Source: DASYSL01 sp036003365
GTDB lineage: Bacteria > Eisenbacteria > RBG-16-71-46 > DASYSL01
DNA length: 13,272 bases
Assembly (NCBI GenBank): GCA_036003365.1
Contig: DASYSL010000039.1
Coordinates: forward strand, 1 to 13,272
Direction: 5' to 3'
In this document: one piece after another, positions 1 to 11,081 of the stretch
How the letters are laid out: each line of letters opens with the position of its first letter
Numbering within the stretch: the stretch's first letter is position 1
Position numbers and translations under genes: made by a program
The notes under the pieces: model-generated
What the model was told of the DNA's origin: nothing
The model's database searches: none
The model's input: the letters and a program-made list of their open reading frames with translations, nothing else

Positions 1-282
1 GGTGCCCGCATAAGGCTTCACGCGCCGCGTGCGCCACACGCCCGGTGCCATGGGCAGGGGAGCGAGCACGTTGAGCACGCGCGTGCGACGGCTGGCGAAT
101 CGATCGGTGTGGAGGTGCCAGCGCGGATGAACCACGACGTCACCCGGCTCGCAGAGCCACGTGCCATCCACGCTCGATTCCTCGTACGCGCCCTCGAGCA
201 CGATGGCGACGTAGGCATCCTGGTGCCGATGCGCCTCGATGACGCCGCCGGCCGGGTGCCGGGTCTCGAATACGCGCACCAC
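1..282 (-). CDS. Cupin-domain protein, 3' part cut off by window edge
   Basis: The 94 visible residues form a small beta-barrel (cupin) sequence. Seen: an H-x-H pair at residues 18 and 20, Y24, E30-G31, a P-G-D turn at 46-48, and histidines at 52, 56 and 58. This is the usual pattern of a metal- or ligand-binding cupin, or of the N-terminal sensing domain of an AraC-type regulator. The GTG start at 282-280 overlaps the TAG of the upstream methyltransferase by one base. A GGAGG (288-292, minus strand) lies 5 bases before it, or 8 bases before a second in-frame GTG at 279-277, which is an equally good start. The gene runs past base 1, so a C-terminal helix-turn-helix cannot be confirmed or excluded. 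The overlap suggests co-translation with the methyltransferase. Function beyond the fold is unknown. Confidence 0.7.
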   Translation of the reverse strand, partial: MVRVFETRHPAGGVIEAHRHQDAYVAIVLEGAYEESSVDGTWLCEPGDVVVHPRWHLHTDRFASRRTRVLNVLAPLPMAPGVWRTRRVKPYAGT

Positions 283-971
283 TACTTCCTCCGCCACCAC
301 ACGCCGGTGCACTCCGGCAGCTCGGTGAGCCGCTCGCGCCCGATGCGATCCGCCAGCTCCTCGCCGAAGAAGAACCGCGCCAGCTTCTCCGCCTCCTCAA
401 CCGACTCGAAGCGGTAGTCGGTGCGGCACCACGTGCGCGTGAAGCCGCGGTCGCGCTCGAGCCACTCGTAGTACTCGGCGAGGATCGGGCTTGGCGGTGT
501 GGGGGTTTCGAATCCCGTGCCCAAGGTTTCGATCGCTACCGCCACGCCGCCGGGCTTCAGCACGCGCAGCATCTCGTCGATGGCGCGGCGGGCTTCGGCG
601 CGCCAGCGATCCGGGTACCAGTCGGTCGAGTGCGAGATGCTCCAGCCTTCGATCGACACGTCGGCCCAGCCATGGCGCACCGGCAGCGCGCGATTGTCGG
701 CCACCGCCCAGGTGGCGTTCGGCACGCCGTAGGTCCGCGCCAGCTGGAGCATGTGGCCCGAGCCATCGAAGGCGTACACGCGGCGCGCCTGCGGCGCGAT
801 GAGGCGCGTCACCCGCCCGGTGCCCGCTCCCAGCTCGACCACGCGCGCGCCCTCCAGCTTGCAGACCGCGGTCACCGCGGGCAGCAGGCCGCCGATGTAG
901 TCCTCGCGCGAGACGAGATGGTCGAACCAATCGGCGTGCTCGGCGTAGATCTGGCGGAAACGGTCCTCCAT
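282..971 (-). CDS. Class I SAM-dependent methyltransferase
   Basis: This 229-residue protein has the Rossmann-type methyltransferase core. Motif I is VVELGAGTGR at residues 44-53 (SAM-binding glycine loop). An acidic residue, D69, follows at the end of the next strand (ribose contact). An AD pair lies near 91-92, and VLKPGG at 137-142 is the common post-IV motif. The tail is rich in aromatic residues (EYYEW near 166-170; GVWWRRK at the end). The substrate cannot be read from sequence; UbiE/Methyltransf_11-like small-molecule methylation is the family default. I chose ATG 971-969. A longer frame begins at TTG 998 with an AGAGG directly against it, so nine more residues are possible. The gene diverges from the pyr operon and is followed with a 1-base overlap by a cupin gene, so the two probably form a unit unrelated to pyrimidine synthesis. 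Confidence 0.85.
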   Translation of the reverse strand: MEDRFRQIYAEHADWFDHLVSREDYIGGLLPAVTAVCKLEGARVVELGAGTGRVTRLIAPQARRVYAFDGSGHMLQLARTYGVPNATWAVADNRALPVRHGWADVSIEGWSISHSTDWYPDRWRAEARRAIDEMLRVLKPGGVAVAIETLGTGFETPTPPSPILAEYYEWLERDRGFTRTWCRTDYRFESVEEAEKLARFFFGEELADRIGRERLTELPECTGVWWRRK

Positions 972-1024
972 GACCAGAAACGGTAAAGCCCGCGCCAACC
1001 TCTGTCCATGCGCTCACTTCGCCC

Positions 1025-1053
1025 TTGTGCGCGCTGGGCCTCTGGGCTATGGT
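1025..1053 (+). promoter_or_regulatory. Candidate sigma70-type promoter of the pyr operon
   Basis: A TTGTGC box (1025-1030) and a TATGGT box (1048-1053) are separated by exactly 17 bases. The matches to TTGACA and TATAAT are 3/6 and 4/6, keeping the most conserved TTG and TAT..T positions. Transcription would start near 1060, giving a leader of about 170 bases that contains the whole PyrR hairpin and terminator. It is the best promoter-like pair I see between the divergent genes, but in 70% GC DNA this is a prediction only. Confidence 0.5.
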
Positions 1054-1083
1054 TTCTGCGGTTCGGAAACGCCTTCCAGAAAC

Positions 1084-1114
1084 CCTTTAATCCGGCCCCG
1101 AGAGGCCGGAAAGG
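1084..1114 (+). promoter_or_regulatory. PyrR-binding RNA hairpin (pyr attenuator element)
   Basis: Upper stem CCGGCC (1092-1097) pairs with GGCCGG (1104-1109) around the hexaloop CCGAGA (1098-1103). Lower stem CCTTT (1084-1088) pairs with AAAGG (1110-1114). The three unpaired bases AAT (1089-1091) form a bulge on the 5' side only. A hexaloop of the form CNGAGA followed by GG, plus a one-sided purine-rich bulge, is the known recognition structure for PyrR in Bacillus-type leaders. It lies just ahead of pyrR and an intrinsic terminator. UMP-loaded PyrR is expected to bind here and reduce operon expression. The 3' lower strand AAAGG also contains the best Shine-Dalgarno for the leader ORF at 1123. 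Confidence 0.88.
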
Positions 1115-1122
1115 CGGAAATC

Positions 1123-1233
1123 ATGAGCTACCTCGATCGAAACCCAGCCCAGGCCAGGCGCGCCACTAGCGCCGGGCCCTTTTTGTATCCGCACGCGGCA
1201 ACGCCCCGAATCTCACGAAGGAGCTGTTCATGA
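1123..1233 (+). CDS. Putative 36-residue leader ORF ending on the pyrR start codon
   Basis: ATG 1123-1125 opens a 36-codon frame that runs through the terminator stem, loop and T-run. It ends with TGA at 1231-1233, overlapping the pyrR ATG as ATGA. An AAGG (1111-1114) lies 8 bases before the ATG and is part of the PyrR hairpin's lower stem. The peptide is basic (six arginines) with no recognised domain. It uses rarer codons (TTG, TAT, TGT, AGG) than the operon genes, so it may be translated for its act of translation rather than its product. The stop/start overlap matches the coupling used at almost every other junction of the operon. The frame could be chance in GC-rich DNA; whether it is translated is unproven. 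Confidence 0.35.
   Translation: MSYLDRNPAQARRATSAGPFLYPHAATPRISRRSCS
1152..1184 (+). terminator. Intrinsic attenuator terminator in the pyr leader
   Basis: GGCC (1152-1155) and GGCGC (1157-1161) pair with GCGCC (1169-1173) and GGCC (1175-1178). This gives a 9-bp stem with one A/G mismatch and a 7-base loop, followed by C and five T (1180-1184). It lies after the PyrR hairpin and before the pyrR ribosome binding site, as an attenuator should. It would end transcription before pyrR when PyrR is bound. Confidence 0.85.
1217..1223 (+). promoter_or_regulatory. Ribosome binding site of pyrR
   Basis: GAAGGAG lies 6 bases before ATG 1230. It is beyond the terminator, so pyrR has its own strong initiation site as well as possible coupling to the leader ORF. 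It fixes the pyrR start. Confidence 0.8.
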
Positions 1234-1799
1234 GCGCCACCCAACCCAAGACCTCGATCCGCGAGAAGGCGGAGATCATCGACGCCGAGGGCCTGCGCCG
1301 CATCATCACGCGCATCGCCCACGAGATCGTCGAGCGCAACAAGGGCACGCAGGACCTCGTGCTCGTCGGCGTGCGCCGGCGCGGCGTGCCGCTCGCCCAG
1401 CGCATCGCGGCCAAGATCAAGGAATTCGAAGGCTCGGACGTGCCGCAGGGCGCGGTCGACATCACGCTCTATCGCGACGACCTCTCGACCGTGGGCGAGC
1501 GCCCGGTCGTGGGCACGAGCGACATGCCCACCGACCTCACCGGCAAGACGGTGGTCCTGGTGGACGACGTGCTCTACACCGGCCGCACCACGCGCGCCGC
1601 CCTCGACGCCCTCATGGACATGGGACGGCCGCGCGCCATCCAGCTCGCGGTCATCGTCGACCGCGGCCATCGCGAGCTGCCCATCCGCGCCGACTACGTG
1701 GGCAAGAACGTGCCCACCTCGAAGCGCGAGATCATCGGCGTGCGCGTGCAGGACATCGACGGCGAGGAGTGCGTGGTGATCAAGGAGATGGAGGACTAG
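1230..1799 (+). CDS. pyrR: Bifunctional pyr operon regulator / uracil phosphoribosyltransferase PyrR
   Basis: PyrR binds a hairpin in pyr mRNA when loaded with UMP/UTP and lowers operon expression; many family members also make UMP from uracil and PRPP. The 189-residue length is typical. Seen: LVGVRRRGVPLAQRI (about 46-60), the type I phosphoribosyltransferase PRPP loop VVLVDDVLYTGRT (108-120), and the PyrR-typical segment from DRGHRELPIRADYVGKNVPT (144-163). GAAGGAG 6 bases upstream supports ATG 1230. The gene is first in the operon, directly behind a PyrR-binding hairpin and terminator, so it should control itself as well as the pathway. It is separated from pyrB by two bases. Uracil phosphoribosyltransferase activity is inferred from the family. 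Confidence 0.97.
   Translation: MSATQPKTSIREKAEIIDAEGLRRIITRIAHEIVERNKGTQDLVLVGVRRRGVPLAQRIAAKIKEFEGSDVPQGAVDITLYRDDLSTVGERPVVGTSDMPTDLTGKTVVLVDDVLYTGRTTRAALDALMDMGRPRAIQLAVIVDRGHRELPIRADYVGKNVPTSKREIIGVRVQDIDGEECVVIKEMED
1790..1794 (+). promoter_or_regulatory. Ribosome binding site that decides the pyrB start
   Basis: GGAGG lies in the last codons of pyrR, 7 bases before GTG 1802. The open frame extends upstream to 1769 inside pyrR, but this site supports GTG 1802 as the true start. Confidence 0.8.
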
Positions 1800-1801
1800 A
1801 G

Positions 1802-2787
1802 GTGCGGCCGCTGGATCGCCGTCATCTGCTCGGGCTCGAGACGCTCGCGGTCTCGGAGATCCGCGCCCTGATCGAAGCCTCGCGCGCCCACGCCGAGTGG
1901 CTCGAGGGCGGCGCAGTCAAGGGCGACTCGTTGCGCGGCCGGCTCGTGCTGCTCGGCTTCTTCGAGTCGTCGACGCGCACGCGCGTGTCGTTCGAGGCCG
2001 CGGCCAAGCGCCTGGGCGCCGACACCATCACCATCGGCACGTCCGGCTCCTCGCTCGACAAGGGCGAGTCGCTGCTCGACACGGCGTGGACACTCGAATC
2101 GCTGGGCGCCGATTGCATGGTGGTGCGCCATCCGCGCTCGGGCGCGCCCGAGGATCTGGCGCGCCGGCTGTCGGGCATGGCGCTCGTGAACGGCGGCGAC
2201 GGCAGCCGCGAGCATCCGACGCAGGCCTTGCTCGATCTCTTCACCATGGTGCGCCACGGGCTCGATCCCGCAGGCCTCCGGGTCGCCGTCGTCGGTGACG
2301 TCACGCACAGCCGCGTGGCGCGCTCGAATCTGTATGCGCTCACCGCCCTCGGGGCCACGGTACCTGTCTGTGGGCCGGCTACCATGATCCCGAGCGGGCT
2401 CGAAGAGCTGGCACGCAAGCCGGGCAAGGTCGAGATCGTGCCCGAGCTCGAGGACGCGCTCGCGGGTGCTGCCGCCGTGATCGTGCTGCGCTTGCAGCGC
2501 GAGCGCCAGGAGCAGGGATTGCTGCCGAGCCTTTCGGAGTACGCGCGCTTGTACCAGATCACGCCCGAGCGCCTGGCGCGCTGGGCGCCCGGTGCGGTGG
2601 TGCTCCATCCGGGCCCCATGAATCGCGGTGTCGAGATCGACTCGCGCGTGGCCGACGGGCCGCGCTCGGTGATTCGCGAGCAAGTCACGGCCGGCATGGC
2701 GGTGCGCTGCGCGGTGCTCGAGCGCGCGTGCGGCGTGGGGGCATGGGCGCAGGCCGAGTCGCGCTCGGAGCTCGTGGAGGTGGCCCG

Positions 2788-2791
<4 letters not shown>
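1802..2791 (+). CDS. pyrB: Aspartate carbamoyltransferase catalytic subunit
   Basis: Transfers the carbamoyl group from carbamoyl phosphate to aspartate, the first committed step to UMP. The 329-residue product has the family's N-terminal phosphate-binding signature FFESSTRTR (53-61, STRT at 57-60), the catalytic-loop lysine K87 in DKGES (86-90), HPTQ (138-141), GDVTHSRVARS (165-175) at the start of the aspartate domain, and HPGPMNRG (269-276). The presence of HPGPMNRG and the absence of an ornithine-type SMG loop separate it from ornithine carbamoyltransferase. The start is GTG 1802 because of the GGAGG 7 bases upstream. No pyrI regulatory subunit is present, so control is likely at the mRNA through PyrR, as in Bacillus. 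It overlaps pyrC by 4 bases. In several bacteria this enzyme forms a complex with type I dihydroorotase, encoded next. Confidence 0.97.
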
Positions 2792-4073
<1,282 letters not shown>

Positions 4074-4077
<4 letters not shown>

Positions 4078-5272
4078 ACGCGGCGCGCATGAAGCACGAA
4101 GCCATCCTGGCGCTCGAAGACGGACGCATCTTCCGCGGTCGCCGTCTGGGCGCCGAAGGCGAGGCCTACGGCGAGATCGTGTTCAACACCTCGATGACCG
4201 GCTATCAGGAGATTCTGAGCGATCCCTCGTACGCGGGGCAGATCGTCACGCTCACCTATCCGCTGATTGGCAACTACGGCGTGCGCGCCGATTTCTTCGA
4301 GTCGCGCCGCCTGTTCGCCGAAGCGCTGGTGGTGCGCGAGGCCGCGGAGTTCCCGCAGCCGTGGCGCTCGGAAGGGCGTCTCGCCGAGTTCCTCGAGGAA
4401 CGCGCCGTGGTGGCCATCGAAGGCATCGACACGCGCGCCCTCACGCGCCACATCCGCGAGAAGGGTGAGCTGCGCGCCGTGCTCTCGACCACTGATTTCG
4501 ACGCGCAGCGTCTGGTCGCCAAGGCCAAGGCCTCGGCCGGCCTGCTGGGCCGCAATCTCGCGGTCGAAGTGAGCTGCGCCGAGCCCTATCTGTGGACGCC
4601 GGCCGGCGCCGAAGCGCCGGCGCCCGCGCCGACGGCCGCACCCACGGGCCCGCGCCGCGCCCGCGTCGTGGTCTACGACTTCGGGGTGAAGCGCGGCATC
4701 CTGCGCTCGCTCGCCGCTCAGGGACTCGAAGTCGTGGTGGTGCCGGCCGGAACGCCAACCGAGCGCGCGCTCGCGTACTCGCCGGTGGGCGTCGTGCTCT
4801 CGAACGGTCCGGGCGATCCCGCGGCCACGCCGGAAGCGGTCGCCGCCGCGCAGGGCGTGATCGGCCGCCTTCCCGTCCTCGGCATCTGCCTCGGCCATCA
4901 GGTGAGCGGGCTCGCGCTTGGCGCCAAGACTTCCAAGCTCAAGTTCGGCCACCATGGCGCCAACCATCCGGTGATGAACCTGCCGGCCAACCGCGTCGAG
5001 ATCACGTCGCAGAATCACGGCTTCGTGGTCGAGCCGAGCACGCTTCCACAAGGCACGCGTCTCACGCACCGAAGCCTGAACGACGGCGCCTGTGAGGGGT
5101 TCGCCGCGCCGGATCGCCATCTTCTCTGCGTCCAGTTCCACCCCGAGGCTTCCCCCGGTCCACACGACTCGCGCTCGCTGTTCAACGAATTCGCACGGCT
5201 CTGCGGCCTGGCGGAGCGCCGCGCCGAGACGCCGATCGAAGCGGGCGCCGCAGTACCCGGAGAGGATTCCTG

Positions 5273-5273
<1 letters not shown>
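4074..5273 (+). CDS. carA: Carbamoyl phosphate synthetase small (glutaminase) subunit
   Basis: Hydrolyses glutamine and channels ammonia to CarB. The 399-residue protein has the CPSase small-chain N-terminal domain (about 8-165; VFNTSMTGYQEILSDPSYAG at 37-56). An Ala/Pro-rich linker follows (about 177-197). The class I glutamine amidotransferase domain has NGPGDP (244-249), the nucleophile C272 in GICLGH, SQNHGF (312-317), and H355/E358 in QFHPEA. FGHHGANHPV (291-300) is characteristic of CarA. ATG 4074 overlaps the pyrC stop (ATGA); the Shine-Dalgarno there is weak (AGG near 4065), so initiation may rely on coupling, and in-frame ATG 4089 is a possible alternative. It overlaps carB by one base (TGATG). 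Confidence 0.97.
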
Positions 5274-8505
<3,232 letters not shown>

Positions 8506-8509
<4 letters not shown>

Positions 8510-10197
8510 CCCGGCCGGCCCCTCGCCTTCCGATCCTGGCCGCGGTGCTGCTGGCGTGCTCCGCCCTTTCGGGCTGCGCGTACTTCAACACGTATTATTC
8601 GGCCAAGAAGAACTTCGACGCCGCCGAGCACCTCATCCAGGATCCCGAAGACCGCGCCAACGCGCAGCAGGCCGCGCTCTACGACAAGGCGATCGCGAGC
8701 GCCGCCAAGCTGGTCACCAGCTACCCCAACTCCAAGTGGGTGGACGACGCCATCTTCATCACCGGGCGCTCCCTCTACGCCAAGGGCGAGGACGAAAAGG
8801 CGCGCAAGACGTTCAGCGAGCTGGCCGACAAGTTTCCCAAGAGCCCGTACGTCGACGACGCGCTCTACTACACGGGCGAGACCTACCGGCGGGGTCACAA
8901 GTGGGACGCGGCCGAGGTGTACTACGACAGCCTGCGCCGCACCTTTCCCAAGAGTCCGCTGCTCGACCAGACGAGCATGCGCGACGCGCAGGTCCGGCTC
9001 GCGAATCTCCAGCCGCGCAACGCCGTCGCCCTCCTGCGCTCGGTGCACACGGAGAGGTTCGACAAGTTCGAGCTCTACGAGTGGCATCACACCCTGGCCG
9101 ACGCCTATTTCGCCATCCCGTCGTACGATTCGGCGATGGTCGAGTACCAGTGGACGGCCGCGCAGGCCAGGACGCCGGACTCCTACCATCAGGCGATGAT
9201 GCGCATGGGCGATTGCATGGAGGGGGCGCGCGAGTTCGATCTCGCCGCGCAGCACTATCACGACTACGAGAACGACGCGCGCACGCCCGACTACCGCGAT
9301 CAGGCCACCATCCGCCGGGCTTCGGCGATGGCCGCGGGCGGCCACATGTCCGAGGCGCTCGGGCTCCTGCAGTACATCGTGAACGACAAGAGCCGCATCA
9401 ACGTGGCGCCGCAGGCGCTCTATCAGATCGGTTTCATCCAGGAGACGGTGGGCGAGGACGCCAAGGCGGCGCGCGCCACGTACGCGCACGTGGGCGAGCA
9501 GTACAAGAGCTCGCCCTACGCCGCGCAGGCGCAGCAGCGCATCGCCAACCTCGACAAGATGGACGCGCTGCGTGCCGCGGCGGCGTCGGACACCACGGGG
9601 CGCGAGGCAGCGGCGGTGGCCGCGTTCTCGGTGGCCGAGCGCTACCTGGTCGATTCCGACCGGCCGGAGCGCGCCATCCAGGAATACGCGAAAGTCGAGC
9701 ACGACTTCGCCAAGACCATGATCGCGCCCAAGGCGTCGTTCGCGGCCGGATGGGTCTACTACCGCAAGCTCCAGCACAAGGAGGCGGCGGACAGCGTGTG
9801 GCGGCACATGGTCGCCACCTATCCCGAGACCCCATTCGGCCAGGCGGCCAGCGCGCTCCTGCGCGGCCGCGAGGACTCGCTGCGCGTGGTGGGAGCGTTC
9901 AACAGCACGCTGATCAAGGTCCCGTATTCGCCGCACGCGCAGCTCTACGTCCTGCCCGAGACCAAGATCAACACGCAGAAGGCGGCCCAGACCATGTCGC
10001 GCGCCGACAGTGTCCGTGCCGTCCATCAGGCGCGCGCCGACTCGCTCGGCATCAAGAAACCGCTGGCCGGGGCCAAGCCCGATACGACCCGCACGGCGCC
10101 CGCCCCGCCCGATACCTCGCGCACGGTCAAGCCGGACACCACGAGCCACAAGCCGAGTCCCAGTGGCGCCACCGCTCCCACGGCCCCGGCGCGGTGA
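8506..10197 (+). CDS. TPR-repeat outer-membrane-type lipoprotein (BamD/YbgF-like)
   Basis: Not a pyrimidine enzyme. The 563-residue product starts with a lipoprotein signal: RPAPR, a hydrophobic stretch (9-20) and a lipobox LSGC with C24 as the likely lipidated cysteine. LLAC at C18 is a second candidate. The mature protein begins CAYFNTYYSAKKNF, a start I associate with lipoproteins of Fibrobacterota/Eisenbacteria-like phyla. TPR units with the BamD-style PxSxxxDDA turn are clear at about 73-110 and 111-148; further helical repeats lie at 190-345 and 375-450. The tail (about 515-563) is Pro/Thr/Ala-rich with three PDT[ST] copies and is probably disordered. GTG 8506 overlaps the carB stop, with GGAGG 10 bases upstream. 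It overlaps pyrK by 4 bases, so it is co-translated with the pathway. A role in envelope assembly is inferred; a link to nucleotide metabolism is unknown. Confidence 0.88.
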
Positions 10198-11081
10198 GAC
10201 CAGTGAGCCGCGAGACCACGATCGCGCCGCCGCGCGCGTCCTGGGTCGAAGTCGAAGGCCGCGTGGTGCAGAACGATCTCCTGCCCGGTAAGCGCCACCA
10301 CTACGCGGTGATCGAGCTTCCGGCAAGCTTTCCTACTCCGGTGGCGGGACAGTTCGCGATGCTCGGCCCGTCGCCCGCGCCACCCGGACTCTTGCTCAAG
10401 CGACCGATGAGCGTGGCGCGCGCCTGGCGCGACGGCGGGCATCTCTACCTCGGCTTCCTCTACACGGTGGTGGGCGCGGGCACGCAGGCGCTGGCGCGCG
10501 CGCGCGAGCGCTGGACGGTGCTGGGCCCGCTGGGGCGCGGATTCCCGGAGGCCCAAGGTCCGCGCATCCTGGTGGCCGGGGGGCGCGGCGTGGCGCCGCT
10601 CGTCCTCTTGGCCGAGGAGTGCGCGGCGCAAGGCGTTGCGGTCGCGTTTTTGAACGGCGCCAGGAACGCGCCCGAGCTGATCGCGCCCGAGGACTTGGGT
10701 GCGGACGCCTTTGCGGCGGGCTCGGCGATGCTCGAAGCCACCGAGGACGGGTCGCGCGGCCGGCGCGGACGCGTGCTCGACCTGCTCGACGATTCACGAC
10801 TGCAAGCGCTGTGCGCCGAGAAGGGCGCGGCGTTCTACTCGTGCGGGCCGCATGGCTTGCTCGAAGCGGTGGGGATCGCGGCGCGCGCGCGCCACGCTCC
10901 GGCGTGGGTGGCGCTCGAAGCCCACATGGCGTGCGGCACCGGCATCTGCCGCTCGTGCGTGATCCCGCGGGCGCCGGGGGCCGCAGTTGCGCCCGAGGCA
11001 TCGAACGCCAGCTTCATCCTCGCCTGCCTCGATGGACCGTGCGTTCACGCCGACACCGTCGACTGGAAGAACGCGCCATGA
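10194..11081 (+). CDS. pyrK: Dihydroorotate dehydrogenase electron transfer subunit
   Basis: Passes electrons from the PyrD flavin through a 2Fe-2S cluster and FAD to NAD+. The 295-residue protein shows the ferredoxin-reductase-like FAD motif LLKRPMSVA (67-75), GPLGRGF (111-117) and the nucleotide-binding VAGGRGVAPL (127-136). Four cluster cysteines are C247, C252, C255 and C278 (CGTGICRSC... then CLDGP). The gap between the third and fourth is 22 residues, longer than I recall for Lactococcus or Bacillus PyrK. A fifth cysteine, C283, lies close by. GTG 10194 overlaps the lipoprotein stop (GTGA), matching the other junctions; GTG 10203, three codons in, is an alternative, and neither has a clear Shine-Dalgarno. 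Overlap with pyrD confirms the PyrD-PyrK pair. Confidence 0.94.
   Translation: MRPVSRETTIAPPRASWVEVEGRVVQNDLLPGKRHHYAVIELPASFPTPVAGQFAMLGPSPAPPGLLLKRPMSVARAWRDGGHLYLGFLYTVVGAGTQALARARERWTVLGPLGRGFPEAQGPRILVAGGRGVAPLVLLAEECAAQGVAVAFLNGARNAPELIAPEDLGADAFAAGSAMLEATEDGSRGRRGRVLDLLDDSRLQALCAEKGAAFYSCGPHGLLEAVGIAARARHAPAWVALEAHMACGTGICRSCVIPRAPGAAVAPEASNASFILACLDGPCVHADTVDWKNAP

Noticed and set aside
972..1060. A minus-strand promoter for the methyltransferase
   Set aside because: No pair of boxes with acceptable spacing and match could be found by eye in the reverse complement.
1070..1116. CGCCTT (1070-1075) can pair with AAGGCG (1111-1116) as an alternative to the lower PyrR stem
   Set aside because: It competes with the PyrR hairpin but does not touch the terminator arms, and only 5 bp could extend to 1156-1160; too weak to call an antiterminator.
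1797..1799. Possible reassignment of TAG to an amino acid, prompted by the TAG in the last gene
   Set aside because: pyrR and the methyltransferase both end at TAG at the expected family length, each followed at once by the next gene's start, so TAG acts as a stop here.
8556..10193. The pyrK frame stays open upstream through the lipoprotein gene, suggesting a fusion
   Set aside because: The upstream residues are Arg/Gly/Ala-rich shadow sequence; PyrK homology begins only after GTG 10194/10203.
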